64,000 nucleotides of DNA, from contig CALAEY010000012.1 in the NCBI GenBank assembly GCA_937891085.1, positions 1-64,000 on the forward strand, read 5' to 3'. Source of the stretch: an uncultured Prevotellaceae bacterium. GTDB taxonomy: Bacteria; Bacteroidota; Bacteroidia; Bacteroidales; Bacteroidaceae. A model generated the notes under the pieces. It was not told the origin of the DNA, searched no databases, and saw nothing but the letters and a program-made list of their open reading frames with translations. The translations under genes were made by a program, and so were the position numbers. Below, one piece after another: positions 36,081 through 47,105 of this stretch. Each line of letters begins with the position of its first letter. Position 1 is the first letter of the stretch.

Positions 36081-36629
36081 ATGAAAACAGCTTACATTTT
36101 TTTCGCAGAAGGCTTTGAGGAGATAGAAGCCCTGACCACTGTGGATGTGCTCAGAAGAGCAGGCGTGAAGGCCGTGATGATTTCTGTCACTGCTGATGAG
36201 ATCGTTCGTGGTGCACATGGAGTTTCCGTACTTGTGGATAAAACCATCGACAACGTAGAGTTCAGTGAGGCCGACATGCTCATACTCCCTGGTGGCATGC
36301 CTGGTGCTGCTAATCTGGCAGCGTGCTCCACACTCACCAAGCAACTGAAAGCCTTTGCTGCTGCAGGAAAGCCATACGGAGCTATCTGCGCTGCACCTTT
36401 CGTACTGGGTCAATTAGGACTGCTGAAAGGCAAGCATGCCACTTGCTATCCTGGATTCGAAGGCCAACTTGAAGGGGCTGTAGTGACAGGTGCCATGGCA
36501 GAGCAAGACGGCAATGTCATCACAGGCAAAGGTCCTGCAGCTGCTGCTGAGTTTGCCCTGAAGATCGCTGCTCTGCTGGTTGGTCAGGAGAAAGCCGACG
36601 AGGTTGCTGCTGGTATGTTGCTGAAATGA
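36081..36629 (+). CDS. DJ-1/PfpI family protein (YajL/ThiJ type)
   Basis: 182 residues. The nucleophilic Cys lies in [16 protein letters not shown] and the conserved acidic residue in [11 protein letters not shown]. Members act as glyoxalase/deglycase-like or chaperone-like stress proteins; the precise activity is disputed. It overlaps ispD by four bases (ATGA). Confidence 0.9.
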   Translation: MKTAYIFFAEGFEEIEALTTVDVLRRAGVKAVMISVTADEIVRGAHGVSVLVDKTIDNVEFSEADMLILPGGMPGAANLAACSTLTKQLKAFAAAGKPYGAICAAPFVLGQLGLLKGKHATCYPGFEGQLEGAVVTGAMAEQDGNVITGKGPAAAAEFALKIAALLVGQEKADEVAAGMLLK

Positions 36630-37303
36630 GAAACCTATATGCCATCATCGTGGCAGGCGGCCGTGGTTCCCGCATGGGAAGCGAGCTGCCTAAGCAATTC
36701 CTACCCATTGGTGGGGAGTCAGTCTTGATGCGCACGCTGGAGGCGTTCTACAACTATGACGCTCAGGTGCAGCTGATATTGGCTCTTCCTGCTGATCAAC
36801 AGGCGTATTGGTCACAACTGTGTGCAGAGCATCACTTCACCATCCCTCACAGAGTGGTAGATGGTGGAGAGACGCGCTTTCACTCCGTGCTCCATGCGTT
36901 GGCGCTTGTTGAGGGCGATGGACTTGTAGCCGTACATGATGGCGTACGTCCCTTTGTGCATCCAGACACTATCAACCGCTGCTTTGCCAGTGCTTACGAG
37001 CATGGGGCTGCCATTCCTGTGGTAGATGTAGTGGACTCCATGCGCCACCTAAACGGAGAAAACAGCAAGGCCGTGCCTCGTGCAGACTACCGATTGGTGC
37101 AGACACCACAGGTCTTCGACATTGCCTTACTGAAGAAAGCCTATAGGCAACCCTATCAGCCATCGTTTACAGACGATGCCTCTGTAGTGGAGGCACTTGG
37201 ACATGAGATATCCCTGACAGAGGGCAATAGGGAGAACATCAAGATCACCACTCCCTTTGATTTGATCATCGCAGAAGCACTGTTGGCATCATGTACGATT
37301 TAG
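36626..37303 (+). CDS. ispD: 2-C-methyl-D-erythritol 4-phosphate cytidylyltransferase
   Basis: 225 residues. Nucleotide-binding loop [20 protein letters not shown], metal-site [11 protein letters not shown], and ITEGNR-like [18 protein letters not shown]. It makes CDP-ME in the MEP isoprenoid pathway. It overlaps the preceding gene by 4 nt and recG by 13 nt. Confidence 0.95.
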   Translation: MRNLYAIIVAGGRGSRMGSELPKQFLPIGGESVLMRTLEAFYNYDAQVQLILALPADQQAYWSQLCAEHHFTIPHRVVDGGETRFHSVLHALALVEGDGLVAVHDGVRPFVHPDTINRCFASAYEHGAAIPVVDVVDSMRHLNGENSKAVPRADYRLVQTPQVFDIALLKKAYRQPYQPSFTDDASVVEALGHEISLTEGNRENIKITTPFDLIIAEALLASCTI

Positions 37304-39387
37304 CTTCGAGAGACATCAAATACCTATCGGGCGTAGGACCACAACGCGCCTCCTTGCTCAACAAGGAGTTGGGGATCTATACTCTCCACGACCTACTCTA
37401 CTATTTCCCCTACAAGTATGTAGACAGGAGTCGCATCTACAGCATCCATGAGATAGATGCTGCCATGCCCTATATCCAACTGAAAGGCGAGATTGTGAGT
37501 TTCGAGACGGCTGGTGAAGGCCGAGGTCGAAGGCTGATAGCCCATTTCACAGATAGCACTGGCTTCGTAGACTTGGTGTGGTTCCAAGGCATCAAGTACC
37601 TGCTGAATAGGTATAAGGTACACAAGGAGTATTTGGTATTTGGCAAGCCGTCTGTGTTTAATGGGAGGATAAACATCGCACACCCTGACATTGATGCTGC
37701 AGAGGAGGTACAGCCTTCCAACTTAGGGCTCCAGCCTTACTACAATACCACGGAGAAGATGAAACGGAGCATGCTCAACTCACATGCCATCGAAAAGTTG
37801 ATGGGCACCGTGGTGAAGCAAATCCTAGAACCCATACCTGAAACCCTCTCACCAAAAATACTGCAAGAGCACCATCTGATGCCGCTTACTGAGGCACTGA
37901 CCAATCTGCACTTCCCCAAAAATGTGGAACTGCTGAAGCAGGCACAGTATCGCATGAAGTTCGAGGAGCTGTTCTATGTGCAACTGAACATCCTGCGCTA
38001 TGCCAGCGATCGCATGCGGAAATTCCGTGGCTACATCTTCAGCAAGGTGGGTGAGGCTTTCAATACATTCTATAGCCATTACCTCCCCTTTGAACTGACA
38101 GGTGCACAGAAGCGCGTCATCAAGGAGGCTCGCAAGGACATGGGCTCTGGCAGGCAGATGAACCGTTTGCTGCAAGGCGATGTGGGAAGCGGAAAGACAT
38201 TGGTGGCACTGATGTGCATGCTCATTGCCAAAGACAATGGGTTCCAGTCGTGCATGATGGCCCCTACAGAGATACTGGCACACCAGCACTACGAAACGCT
38301 GAAAGGATTTCTGAAAGACATGGATGTGCATGTGGAACTCCTCACAGGTTCCATCAAAGGGAAGCGACGCGAGAGCATCCTGCAAGGATTGCTCAATGGT
38401 GAGGTGGACATCCTGATAGGTACCCATGCAGTGATAGAAGATACGGTGGAGTTCCATGCCTTAGGATTGGCAATTATCGATGAGCAGCATCGTTTTGGCG
38501 TGGCGCAACGTGCCCGCCTATGGAGTAAGAACACCAATCCTCCGCATGTACTGGTAATGACGGCCACCCCTATCCCACGCACTTTGGCCATGACACTCTA
38601 TGGCGATTTGGATGTATCTGTCATCGATGAATTGCCTCCGGGCAGGAAGCCTGTAGCTACCATACACCAATATGAGAACAGGCGGGCACAGCTTCACGAC
38701 TTTATCCATGAGCAGGTAGAAAGTGGCAGACAAGCCTACATCGTCTTCCCATTGATTCAGGAAAGTGAGAAGATAGACTTGCAGAACTTAGAGGATGGCT
38801 ACCTACGCATCAAGGAGGCCTTCCCAGAGTATAATGTCTGCAAGGTGCATGGTAAGATGAAGCCTACCGAGAAAGACGCTCAGATGCAGCAGTTTGTATC
38901 TGGAGAAGCACAGATTTTAGTGGCCACTACCGTCATAGAGGTGGGAGTGAACGTACCCAATGCCTCTGTGATGATTATAGAAAACGCTGAGCGCTTCGGA
39001 CTCTCGCAGCTTCACCAACTTCGTGGCAGAGTGGGTAGAGGAGCCGACCAGTCGTATTGTGTGCTTGTGACCAGCTTCAAGCTTTCTGAAGAAACGCGTA
39101 AGCGCATAGAGATTATGGTGCGCACCAATGATGGTTTTGAGATAGCAGAGGCAGACCTAAAACTGCGAGGTCCTGGCGACTTGGAAGGCACGCAGCAAAG
39201 TGGCGTAGCCTTCGACCTTAAGATAGCCGATTTGGCTCATGACGGGCAGCTGTTGCAGTACGTCAGAGAGGTGGCACAGGGCATTGTAGAAGCAGACCCG
39301 CAAGGGATATTACCAGAGAATGCAGTGCTTTGGAAGCAACTGAAAGCACTCCGCAAAAGCAATGTTAATTGGTCGGCTATTAGCTGA
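37291..39387 (+). CDS. recG: ATP-dependent DNA helicase RecG
   Basis: 698 residues. An N-terminal wedge/OB region ([20 protein letters not shown]) is followed by helicase motifs in order: [15 protein letters not shown] (I), DEQHRFGV (II), [13 protein letters not shown] (III), [13 protein letters not shown] (V) and [12 protein letters not shown] (VI). It reverses stalled forks. The start overlaps the end of ispD. Confidence 0.97.
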   Translation: MYDLASRDIKYLSGVGPQRASLLNKELGIYTLHDLLYYFPYKYVDRSRIYSIHEIDAAMPYIQLKGEIVSFETAGEGRGRRLIAHFTDSTGFVDLVWFQGIKYLLNRYKVHKEYLVFGKPSVFNGRINIAHPDIDAAEEVQPSNLGLQPYYNTTEKMKRSMLNSHAIEKLMGTVVKQILEPIPETLSPKILQEHHLMPLTEALTNLHFPKNVELLKQAQYRMKFEELFYVQLNILRYASDRMRKFRGYIFSKVGEAFNTFYSHYLPFELTGAQKRVIKEARKDMGSGRQMNRLLQGDVGSGKTLVALMCMLIAKDNGFQSCMMAPTEILAHQHYETLKGFLKDMDVHVELLTGSIKGKRRESILQGLLNGEVDILIGTHAVIEDTVEFHALGLAIIDEQHRFGVAQRARLWSKNTNPPHVLVMTATPIPRTLAMTLYGDLDVSVIDELPPGRKPVATIHQYENRRAQLHDFIHEQVESGRQAYIVFPLIQESEKIDLQNLEDGYLRIKEAFPEYNVCKVHGKMKPTEKDAQMQQFVSGEAQILVATTVIEVGVNVPNASVMIIENAERFGLSQLHQLRGRVGRGADQSYCVLVTSFKLSEETRKRIEIMVRTNDGFEIAEADLKLRGPGDLEGTQQSGVAFDLKIADLAHDGQLLQYVREVAQGIVEADPQGILPENAVLWKQLKALRKSNVNWSAIS

Positions 39388-39457
39388 AAGAATGTTAAAA
39401 CACACCCAGTTAGCAAAAAAAATGCAGAGAAAGGGTGGAGATTCAGAATAAAAACAT

Positions 39458-39465
39458 TACCTTTG
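39458..39465 (+). promoter_or_regulatory. -7 box of the M23 peptidase gene
   Basis: TACCTTTG, 36 nt before the ATG; the -33 region is not clear. Confidence 0.5.
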
Positions 39466-39501
39466 CCCAAATCCGTGTTTTAGGAGACTAACGTAATACG
39501 C

Positions 39502-40404
39502 ATGAAACATTTAACAAAAATACTTTTAGCAGGGGCCTTGGCAATGTTCAGTGTGAGTGCATTCTCCCAAGATCTGATCGCCGATCAGGCACCTATAGAC
39601 AAGAAAATCAAGAGCGTGGACTCATTGGCTCTGCAGAAGCAAATCAGAGTGGAGCAGAATGAGTTTCCTGGACTTGATTTGTATCCAGAATGGACGAATA
39701 ACTACGTCAACTATTCCAATGCAAAGATTCCAGATAGCTATGAGATAGACTTGACGGGATTCTATATGCCTACTCCAAGCACTAAGATTACTGATATCTT
39801 TGGTTATCGTCCTCGCAGACGTCGTTCACATGCAGGTTTGGACATCAAGGTGCAAGTAGGTGATTCTATCCACGCTGCTTTCGATGGCAAGGTGCGTGTA
39901 GTGCAAGACCAAGGTCGTCAGGGTTATGGCAAGTACATCGTGATTCGTCATGACAATGGACTGGAGACCGTTTATGGTCACTTGTCAAAGCATTTGGTAA
40001 AGCCTGACCAACTTGTAAGAGCAGGTGATGTCATTGGCTTAGGTGGCAGCACGGGCCGTTCTACAGGTTCTCATCTCCATTTTGAAACCAGATTCCTTGG
40101 TGTAGCTATTAATCCTGCATTGATGTTCGACTTTGAGAAGCAAGACATTGTAGCAGACAGCTATACGTTCCATAAGAATAAGGTAAACGAGAAGAAGACT
40201 TCGAAGGCATCTACCAATACGGCAGTTGCTGCTACTGCTACCGCATCTGGCAATTCTTCTGCTGCTTATTACAAGGTTAAGAAGGGCGACAGCCTTTCTA
40301 AGATTGCTGCTCAGCAGGGCGTGAGCATCGACAAACTCTGCCAGCTGAACAACATCACACGCAAGTCTATTTTACGCCCAGGACAGCTCTTACGTTGCTC
40401 ATGA
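39502..40404 (+). CDS. M23 family metallopeptidase with LysM domain
   Basis: 300 residues. A signal peptide (KILLAGALAMFSVSAFSQ) precedes a Zn endopeptidase domain with ligands in SHAGLDIKVQVGD (His, Asp), VYGHLSKH and GSHLHFETR. A Thr/Ala/Ser linker and a C-terminal LysM domain (YYKVKKGDSLSKIAAQQGVS) follow. All active-site residues are present, so it is a likely active peptidoglycan endopeptidase or a septum regulator of the EnvC/NlpD type. Monocistronic, with a terminator behind it. Confidence 0.92.
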   Translation: MKHLTKILLAGALAMFSVSAFSQDLIADQAPIDKKIKSVDSLALQKQIRVEQNEFPGLDLYPEWTNNYVNYSNAKIPDSYEIDLTGFYMPTPSTKITDIFGYRPRRRRSHAGLDIKVQVGDSIHAAFDGKVRVVQDQGRQGYGKYIVIRHDNGLETVYGHLSKHLVKPDQLVRAGDVIGLGGSTGRSTGSHLHFETRFLGVAINPALMFDFEKQDIVADSYTFHKNKVNEKKTSKASTNTAVAATATASGNSSAAYYKVKKGDSLSKIAAQQGVSIDKLCQLNNITRKSILRPGQLLRCS

Positions 40405-40421
40405 CAACAAAATAACGAGAT

Positions 40422-40459
40422 AAATGGGGCACTTTAATATAAATTAGAGTGCCCCATTT
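40422..40459 (+). terminator. Intrinsic terminator of the M23 peptidase gene
   Basis: AAATGGGGCACT and AGTGCCCCATTT form a 12-bp stem followed by CTTTTTTT. Confidence 0.9.
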
Positions 40460-40480
40460 CTTTTTTTGCGTTATTATTCC

Positions 40481-40488
40481 TAACTTTG
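40481..40488 (+). promoter_or_regulatory. -7 box of the DUF1599-folE cluster
   Basis: TAACTTTG, 18 nt before the DUF1599 ATG at 40507; it overlaps the first codon of a longer possible reading frame, which supports the shorter start. Confidence 0.6.
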
Positions 40489-40506
40489 CACATCATCTGT
40501 AAGATT

Positions 40507-41052
40507 ATGAGAGATACGAAAGAACAATTCAAGAAAGTAATTGCCGAATGCCGTGAATTGTATGCTAAGAAGCTACATGACTACGGTCCGGCATGGCGTA
40601 TCATGCGCCCCTCTTCCGTCACTGATCAGATATTCATCAAGGCCAATCGCATCAGAAGCATTGAAATCAAGGGGGTGACTATGGTAGATGAAGGCATCTT
40701 GCCTGAGTTCATAGGCATTGTGAACTATGGCGTGATAGGACTTATCCAGTTGGAACTGGGTTATGCAGAGAAAGCCGACATCTCTGTAGAGGAGGCATTG
40801 AAGCTCTATGACAAATATACAGAGAAAGCGATGAACCTGATGTTTGCGAAGAACCATGACTACGACGAGGCTTGGCGCAGCATGAGGGTGAGCTCATTTA
40901 CGGACATTATCCTGATGAAGATTTATCGTACCAAGCAGATTGAAAGCCTGGCGGGACACACCTTGGTATCAGAAGGCATAGATGCCAACTTCATGGATAT
41001 GATAAATTATGCGGTCTTTGGCTTAATAAAGTTGGAGTTTGGAGAAGACTAA
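40507..41052 (+). CDS. DUF1599 protein with internal duplication
   Basis: 181 residues made of two similar halves. The first has LYAKKLHDYGPAWRIMRPSS and the second LMFAKNHDYDEAWRSMRVSS; each continues TD.I..K..R..., then EGI...F, then a conserved N-Y-x-V/A-x-G-L-I helix. Known only as DUF1599 (nucleotide modification associated domain), function unproven. The ATG at 40507 fits the promoter. It overlaps the next gene. Confidence 0.88.
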   Translation: MRDTKEQFKKVIAECRELYAKKLHDYGPAWRIMRPSSVTDQIFIKANRIRSIEIKGVTMVDEGILPEFIGIVNYGVIGLIQLELGYAEKADISVEEALKLYDKYTEKAMNLMFAKNHDYDEAWRSMRVSSFTDIILMKIYRTKQIESLAGHTLVSEGIDANFMDMINYAVFGLIKLEFGED

Positions 41053-42325
41053 CTACAAGGAGAGCATCCTCTGGAAGATTCTGGTGAATATCAGCGCTGT
41101 GCTTTTGGGACTGGTATTCATCTTCTCTGGTTTTGTCAAGGCGGTAGATCCACTGGGCACTAACTATAAGATACAGGATTATGTGGAAGCCTTCGGCCTG
41201 AGCAGATTAGTTCCAGATTTCCTACCGTTGATGCTGTCTGTTACCTTGTGCTGCCTGGAGTTTATGATTGGCATCATGCTGCTTTTCAGAGTGAGAAAAC
41301 GCATTGCTTCCATCTTGGCATTGGCAATGCTGCTTGTCATGACTCCCCTGACGCTCTACTTGGCACTGACAAACCCCATTTCAGACTGTGGCTGCTTCGG
41401 TGATGCCTTGGTACTGACCAACTGGCAGACGTTCTATAAGAATGTGGTGCTGCTTCTGTGTGCCATCGTGGTGTTCATCAGCTATGATAAGTTGGGCAAT
41501 CTACTCTCCCAGAAAAAAGAATGGATGGTCACTACGTGGTCATTTATCTTCATCCTCGGGATGGCTTTGTATACGTTGTATTACATTCCCGTATTCGACT
41601 TCCGTCCATTCAAGGTGGGTGTAAACATTCCTGAAGCGATGGAAATACCCGAAGATGCAGAACTGAGCGAATATGACACCCGCTTCGTGATGGAGAAAGA
41701 CGGCGTTAGGAAGGAGTTTGGCTTAGATGACTATCCAGACAGCACATGGACGTTTGTGGAGTCTAAGACGGTGCTACTGAAGCAAGGCTACGAACCTCCT
41801 ATCTATGATTTCTCCCTGATGAGTTACGAGACTGGAGAAGACATGACAGGCGACATTCTGGAGCGCAGAGGATACACCTTCCTGCTGGTGGTCCACAGAG
41901 TGGAGGAAGCTGACGACAGTGATATCGACCTGGTAAATGAGATCTTCGACTACTCAGTTGAGCATGGCTATCCCTTCTATGCCTTGACCTCTTCTCCAGC
42001 AGAAGAGATTGAGGCCTGGCGTGAGAATACAGGGGCAGAATACGAGTTCTTCTTGGCTGACGACATCGTATTGAAGACTGTAGTACGCTCCAACCCTGGA
42101 CTGCTATTGCTGAAAGACGGCACCATCTGGAATAAGTGGTCCAACAACAACCTGCCTGACGAGTTTGCCCTGAGTGCGCCTCTGGATCAGGTAGAATTAG
42201 GCCAACAGAAAGTGATAAACAATCCGATGAGGTTCTTGATGATATTCCTCATCTTCATTGTGCCACTTTCCCTGCTGTTAGGACAAGACATGATCCTCAA
42301 GCAGATGCATAGGAAAAAGAACTGA
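41039..42325 (+). CDS. BT_3928-type DoxX/MauE-like membrane protein
   Basis: 428 residues, probable TTG start overlapping the DUF1599 end by 14 nt. Four N-terminal membrane helices with the MauE-like motif SDCGCFGDALVL are followed by a soluble thioredoxin-fold-like region (about 210-400; no CxxC seen) and a last C-terminal membrane helix. The di-Cys motif suggests a role with disulfide or quinone redox chemistry in the membrane, as in MauE/VKOR-like relatives; that is inference. The order DUF1599-this gene-tpiA-SPOR-folE is conserved in Bacteroides. Confidence 0.82.
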   Translation: MEKTNYKESILWKILVNISAVLLGLVFIFSGFVKAVDPLGTNYKIQDYVEAFGLSRLVPDFLPLMLSVTLCCLEFMIGIMLLFRVRKRIASILALAMLLVMTPLTLYLALTNPISDCGCFGDALVLTNWQTFYKNVVLLLCAIVVFISYDKLGNLLSQKKEWMVTTWSFIFILGMALYTLYYIPVFDFRPFKVGVNIPEAMEIPEDAELSEYDTRFVMEKDGVRKEFGLDDYPDSTWTFVESKTVLLKQGYEPPIYDFSLMSYETGEDMTGDILERRGYTFLLVVHRVEEADDSDIDLVNEIFDYSVEHGYPFYALTSSPAEEIEAWRENTGAEYEFFLADDIVLKTVVRSNPGLLLLKDGTIWNKWSNNNLPDEFALSAPLDQVELGQQKVINNPMRFLMIFLIFIVPLSLLLGQDMILKQMHRKKN

Positions 42326-42349
42326 TTATTAACTTTATTATAAAAACAA

Positions 42350-43111
42350 ATGAGAAAGAAAATTGTAGCAGGCAACTGGAAAATGAATCTGGACCTGCAA
42401 GAAGGTATTGCTTTGGCAAAAGAGTTGAACGAGGCTTTGACAGCTGACAAACCTAACTGTGATGTTGTGATTTGCACTCCATTCATCCACTTGGCTTCTG
42501 TAGCTCCTGTTCTGGATGCTAATCTGATTGGGCTGGGTGCTGAGAACTGCGCTGACAAGGAGAAAGGCGCCTTCACTGGTGAAGTATCTGCCAAGATGGT
42601 TAAGAGCACTGGTGCACAGTATGTGATTCTGGGTCATTCTGAGCGTCGTGAGTACTACAAGGAGACTCCTGAGATCCTGAAGGAGAAGGTTCTGCTGGCT
42701 CTGGTCAATGGTCTGAAAGTAATCTTCTGCATCGGTGAGAGCCTGGAAGAGCGCGAGGCCAACAAGCAGAATGAGGTTGTTAAGGCTGAGTTGGAAGGCA
42801 GTGTATTCAACCTGAGCGCTGAAGACTTCGCTAAGATTGTCATCGCTTATGAGCCAATCTGGGCCATCGGTACTGGCAAGACTGCTACTGCTGATCAGGC
42901 AGAGGAGATCCACGCTTACATCCGTGGTTGCGTGGCAGAGAAGTATGGCAAAGAGGTTGCAGAGAACACCTCTATCCTCTATGGTGGTAGCTGCAAGGCA
43001 AGCAATGCTCCTGAGCTGTTCGCAAAGCCTGACATCGACGGTGGCTTGATCGGTGGTGCTTCACTGAAGTGCGCTGATTTCAAGGGTATCATTGATGCTT
43101 GGAAGAAATAA
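42350..43111 (+). CDS. tpiA: Triosephosphate isomerase
   Basis: 253 residues. Lys in VAGNWKMN, catalytic His in VILGHSERR, catalytic Glu in [15 protein letters not shown] and the phosphate loop [10 protein letters not shown] are intact. It interconverts DHAP and G3P. Codon use is highly biased, consistent with strong expression. Confidence 0.98.
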   Translation: MRKKIVAGNWKMNLDLQEGIALAKELNEALTADKPNCDVVICTPFIHLASVAPVLDANLIGLGAENCADKEKGAFTGEVSAKMVKSTGAQYVILGHSERREYYKETPEILKEKVLLALVNGLKVIFCIGESLEEREANKQNEVVKAELEGSVFNLSAEDFAKIVIAYEPIWAIGTGKTATADQAEEIHAYIRGCVAEKYGKEVAENTSILYGGSCKASNAPELFAKPDIDGGLIGGASLKCADFKGIIDAWKK

Positions 43112-43126
43112 GATTACAACCAGAAA

Positions 43127-43156
43127 GATCGTGCCAGCTAATTGGCTGGCATGGTC
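43127..43156 (+). terminator. Terminator or attenuator after tpiA
   Basis: A 12-bp stem (GATCGTGCCAGC with GCTGGCATGGTC, G-U pairs included) and a run of TTTT lie between tpiA and the SPOR gene, reducing read-through. Confidence 0.75.
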
Positions 43157-43188
43157 TTTTCTATTTACAACCAACAGAGAGTAAGGTC

Positions 43189-43659
43189 ATGAAGAAATTT
43201 ATTGCACTCCTGGCATTCCTGATGATACAGGCATGCATCTGCATTTACGCCCAGAGTATCATCGACCACCTGCAGCAAAACGGTGCAGGCTTGGGCAATG
43301 TGACCATTCATCAGGATGATGACATCGCTGCTCTTCTGAGTTCGGACTTAGCATCGGCCAAAGGCAACCGTTCCACTACATCTGCCACAGTCAAGAAGCA
43401 AGGCTACAGAGTACAAGTCTATGTAGGCAACAATACCAGAGCCTCAAAGAACGAAGCCAGCAAGATTGCTTCAGATGTAAGGAATAAGTTCCCAGACATG
43501 CCAGTATATGCTATGTTCAATCCTCCACGTTGGCTCTGCCGTGTGGGCGATTTCAGAACCATCGAAGAAGCTCATGCAGCGATGAGAGAGATTAAGAAGC
43601 AAGGGAATTTCAGAGAAGTTTCCGTAGTCAAGGATCAGATTGTTTTACCACTAGAATAA
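43189..43659 (+). CDS. Secreted SPOR domain protein
   Basis: 156 residues. A signal peptide ([21 protein letters not shown]) is followed by a linker and a C-terminal SPOR domain ([36 protein letters not shown]). It probably binds denuded peptidoglycan at the septum. The start at 43189 is chosen; the longer frame reads through the terminator hairpin. folE follows after 2 nt. Confidence 0.87.
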   Translation: MKKFIALLAFLMIQACICIYAQSIIDHLQQNGAGLGNVTIHQDDDIAALLSSDLASAKGNRSTTSATVKKQGYRVQVYVGNNTRASKNEASKIASDVRNKFPDMPVYAMFNPPRWLCRVGDFRTIEEAHAAMREIKKQGNFREVSVVKDQIVLPLE

Positions 43660-43661
43660 GC

Positions 43662-44249
43662 ATGTTAAGTAAGGAAGAAGTCAATTCTCCGGCATTGCTG
43701 GAGTTGCAGAAGCATTATAGCAGGATTATCACCCTACTGGGTGAGGATGTACGTCGCGAAGGATTAGTCAAGACTCCCGAGCGTGTGGCGAAAGCCATGA
43801 TTACGCTGACAAGAGGATATGAGTTAGATCCTCGGGAAGTGTTGTTGTCTGCCCGCTTCAGAGAAGACTATAAGCAAATGGTGATTGTTAAGGACATTGA
43901 TTTCTTCTCACTCTGCGAACATCACATGCTCCCTTTCTATGGGAAAGCACACGTGGCATATATTCCTAATGAGTATATCACAGGCTTGAGCAAAATTGCT
44001 CGCGTGGTGGACATTTTCTCTCATCGCCTGCAAGTGCAGGAGCGCATGACGACACAGATTAAAGAATGCATTCAGGAAACCCTCAATCCTATGGGGGTCA
44101 TGGTGGTGTTGGAAGCCAAGCATATGTGTATGCAGATGCGGGGAGTAGAAAAGCAAAACTCCATCACTACAACGTCTGATTTTACAGGAGCATTCAATCA
44201 AGCCAAGACCCGCGCGGAGTTCATGGACTTGATACGCAACAAGTCATAA
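43662..44249 (+). CDS. folE: GTP cyclohydrolase I
   Basis: 195 residues. Zinc ligands and core are in [20 protein letters not shown], followed by [12 protein letters not shown] and [13 protein letters not shown]. It converts GTP to dihydroneopterin triphosphate for folate and related pterins. The last 6 nt overlap the convergent dnaG end. Confidence 0.97.
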   Translation: MLSKEEVNSPALLELQKHYSRIITLLGEDVRREGLVKTPERVAKAMITLTRGYELDPREVLLSARFREDYKQMVIVKDIDFFSLCEHHMLPFYGKAHVAYIPNEYITGLSKIARVVDIFSHRLQVQERMTTQIKECIQETLNPMGVMVVLEAKHMCMQMRGVEKQNSITTTSDFTGAFNQAKTRAEFMDLIRNKS

Positions 44250-46289
44250 GCTCAGCACTACCCTTTCGCCTAAATTCTTGGCCATTTTATTCTTCACTTC
44301 CATAAGTGAGGAGTATTCTGTCATGATAGCATTGCATTGCTTTTCATCCTTAGAGACTTCAGGGTCTTGTAGTTGTCTACTGAGATATTTCAAACGGGCA
44401 GATACAACGGCATACTTGAAGTTTGTTACCAGTATAGGTACCAGCTCCAACAAACGATCCTCATCATTCACCACCGTCTGGTTCTTATAATGGTATTTGC
44501 TGAGTTGATATCTGTTAGATACCAGATTCACAGCCATTCGACTGATTTCTGGATTAGCATGATTGATAAAGAAATGTTCTGAATTGAAGCCTTCGTCATC
44601 CTTATGAACCTCCGCTTCCTCTAGAATAAGCTGATAAACAGGATGATGGAACTTGAGGTCATCACGCCTAAGTTCCTGTGAGATATAGGCTATCACACTG
44701 ATTGCCTCACTTATCTCAGCCTTATCCTTTTCTTTCTCACACATCACGCGTCCACCATAGCGTACAATAATCTCTGCCAACATCCGTTCATAAGCCTCGA
44801 ACTCTTTAGTAGACTTATCAGCAACAGAAGGTGGCGTAAGTGTTTCTTCTGGAGCATGCCACTCCTCTGGAGATGGCGGAGGGACGACCTCCTCTGACTG
44901 GCCTTGTGGCTTATCTGCCACAGGTACATTCTGCCCTCTGTTACGCTCTCGCTCCTTGCGTTTAGCCTCATCATCTGCATGTTTCTCCCTGCGCTTGGCC
45001 ACCTCGCTAACCAGAATCTTGTCGTCCATCTGCAGCATCTGGGCACATTCCTTGATATAGATATCACGCACGATAGCCTCTGGGATCACAGAGATGCTCT
45101 CCATCAAACTGCCTATGAGTTCTGCCCGCTTAATAGGATCCCTCTCTGCATCACGCATCAACAGCTTGGTCTTAAAGCGTATGAAGTCAGTCTCGTTCTG
45201 CTCTATGAACTCTTGATATTCTGTGGCATTGTGCTTACGAGCGAAAGAATCTGGATCATCCCCATCAGGCAGCAGACAGACTTTCACATTCATGCCTTCT
45301 GCCAACAACAGATCTGTACCACGAAGGGCAGCATGAATTCCAGCCTCATCACCATCATACAGCACCGTGATATTGCTAGTGAAACGATGTATCAATCTTA
45401 TCTGAGCCTCTGTAAGAGCCGTACCGCTAGAAGCCACCACGTTCTCTATGCCACTCTGATGCATAGAAATCACATCCGTATATCCTTCTACCAAGAAGCA
45501 ACGGTCCTTCTTCATGATGGCCTGCTTGGCGAAATAGAGACCATAGAGGTTGTTACCCTTCGTGAAGATCTCACTCTCAGGTGAATTGACATACTTTTGT
45601 GCCACGCCCTTGGTCTCACGAGAAAGCACACGCCCACCAAAAGCCACCACCTTACCACTCAGCGTATGGAAGGGGAAGATGACACGCCCCCAGAAACGAT
45701 CACGCAAACGATGATCATCTGTCTCAAAACAGAGTCCCGTCTTGATCAGCCCATCCTTCTTATAACCACTCTTCAAGGCCTCAGTGGCCAAGGCATCACG
45801 ACTCTCCAGAGAATAGCCCAACTGGAACTTCTCAATAATATCATCCCTAAAGCCACGTCCACGGAAATAGGCCAATCCCACATTTCGCCCCTCTTCACTC
45901 TCATGAAGCTGACGTTTGAAATAGTCACGTGCAAACTGGTTGACCGTGAACAAACCTTCTCTCTCTGATTGGCTCTGCCGTTCTTCATCAGAAAGCTCAC
46001 GCTCCTGAATCTGAATATTGTATTTATTGGCTAAATAACGCAAGGCATCAGGCCATGACATCTGCTCATGCTCCATCACGAAACCTGCAGCATTACCTGC
46101 CTTTCCGCAGGCAAAACACTTGAAAATACCTTTGGCAGGTGACACGTACATGGAAGGCGTTTTGTCGTCATGAAACGGACAAAGACCCACATAGTTCACG
46201 CCTCGCTTCTTCAGCGTGACAAAGTCGGATACCACATCCACTATCTGAGCGGTATCCAGAATACGTTCTACTGTGGGTCGATCTATCAT
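44244..46289 (-). CDS. dnaG: DNA primase
   Basis: 681 residues. CHC2 zinc finger ([10 protein letters not shown], then [10 protein letters not shown]), the primase core, and Toprim with [14 protein letters not shown] and [14 protein letters not shown] charged insertion (about 430-500) and a C-terminal helicase-binding-like region follow. It synthesises replication primers. The -7 box lies only 8 nt before the ATG, so the message may be leaderless. Confidence 0.97.
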   Translation of the reverse strand: MIDRPTVERILDTAQIVDVVSDFVTLKKRGVNYVGLCPFHDDKTPSMYVSPAKGIFKCFACGKAGNAAGFVMEHEQMSWPDALRYLANKYNIQIQERELSDEERQSQSEREGLFTVNQFARDYFKRQLHESEEGRNVGLAYFRGRGFRDDIIEKFQLGYSLESRDALATEALKSGYKKDGLIKTGLCFETDDHRLRDRFWGRVIFPFHTLSGKVVAFGGRVLSRETKGVAQKYVNSPESEIFTKGNNLYGLYFAKQAIMKKDRCFLVEGYTDVISMHQSGIENVVASSGTALTEAQIRLIHRFTSNITVLYDGDEAGIHAALRGTDLLLAEGMNVKVCLLPDGDDPDSFARKHNATEYQEFIEQNETDFIRFKTKLLMRDAERDPIKRAELIGSLMESISVIPEAIVRDIYIKECAQMLQMDDKILVSEVAKRREKHADDEAKRKERERNRGQNVPVADKPQGQSEEVVPPPSPEEWHAPEETLTPPSVADKSTKEFEAYERMLAEIIVRYGGRVMCEKEKDKAEISEAISVIAYISQELRRDDLKFHHPVYQLILEEAEVHKDDEGFNSEHFFINHANPEISRMAVNLVSNRYQLSKYHYKNQTVVNDEDRLLELVPILVTNFKYAVVSARLKYLSRQLQDPEVSKDEKQCNAIMTEYSSLMEVKNKMAKNLGERVVLSL

Positions 46290-46297
46290 AACAAGAG

Positions 46298-46328
46298 CAA
46301 AGATAGTAAAAAAATGGTCTCTTTACAA
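46298..46328 (-). promoter_or_regulatory. Promoter of dnaG
   Basis: On the minus strand TTG (46328-46326), a 20-nt spacer and TATCTTTG (46305-46298). The -33 element overlaps the end of tyrA; the dnaG ATG is at 46289. Confidence 0.75.
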
Positions 46329-47096
46329 GACATTCTTACGAATCTTTTCAAGGTATTGCTTCATGCCAGACTCGTCCTTCTGTTCGATGATCTCCAGTAA
46401 TTCCTTGAGTTCCTTGCGGATGTTCTCCACCTGATGCTGCGTACGCGGATTGAAAAGAATCTCACGGAGCAGATAGTCATCTTCGTTCAGCACCCCATGA
46501 GCGATGGCCAAGTGCTTCTTGAACGTCGTACCAGGGGCATCTTGATGCTTCATCACAGCAGCAAAGACAAAGGTAGATACAAATGGGATAGACAGCGAAT
46601 AGGCCACAGTCTCGTCATGTTCCTCAAATGTATATTCAAAGATGCGCAGGTTCAGCTGTTGATAGAGATCCTTGAAGAAGATGCGCCCCAAATGATCACC
46701 CTCCTTAATGATGATAGCACTCTCATTACTCAAGTTGCTCAGATTGGCAAAGGTTGGGCCGAACATCGGATGGCTGCTCACATAGCGGAAACCACTTTGC
46801 TCATAAAACTCTTTCATGCCCGTCTTCACACTGGTGATGTCACTTAGGATGCAGTCTTTAGGGAGAAGAGGCATCACCAAGCGAAAAGCATCCAACGTAT
46901 GGTTCAGAGTCACTGCATTGAGAACCAGTTCAGGAGCAAACTGCTTAATCTCCTCCACTGTCGTAAAACGATAGGTATGGTAAATGAATCTCAAACTTTG
47001 AGGATTCGTATCGAATACAGCCACCTCATGCTGGAAACTCAACACATCTGCAAAGAAGGTGCCCATCTTTCCGGCACCAAGAATCAGAATTCTCAT
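46323..47096 (-). CDS. tyrA: Prephenate dehydrogenase
   Basis: 257 residues. An NAD-binding start (MRILILGAGKMGTFFADVL), SDITSVKTGM and SHPMFGPTFA are the family patterns. It oxidises prephenate to 4-hydroxyphenylpyruvate, the branch to tyrosine. It is the last of four genes (pheA, aminotransferase, DAHPS/CM, tyrA) behind the Phe/Tyr leader. Confidence 0.93.
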   Translation of the reverse strand: MRILILGAGKMGTFFADVLSFQHEVAVFDTNPQSLRFIYHTYRFTTVEEIKQFAPELVLNAVTLNHTLDAFRLVMPLLPKDCILSDITSVKTGMKEFYEQSGFRYVSSHPMFGPTFANLSNLSNESAIIIKEGDHLGRIFFKDLYQQLNLRIFEYTFEEHDETVAYSLSIPFVSTFVFAAVMKHQDAPGTTFKKHLAIAHGVLNEDDYLLREILFNPRTQHQVENIRKELKELLEIIEQKDESGMKQYLEKIRKNVL

Positions 47097-47105
47097 AATT
47101 CCTTA

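Noticed and set aside
43099..43188. N-terminal extension of the SPOR protein
   Set aside because: It would translate through the tpiA terminator hairpin and bury the signal peptide.
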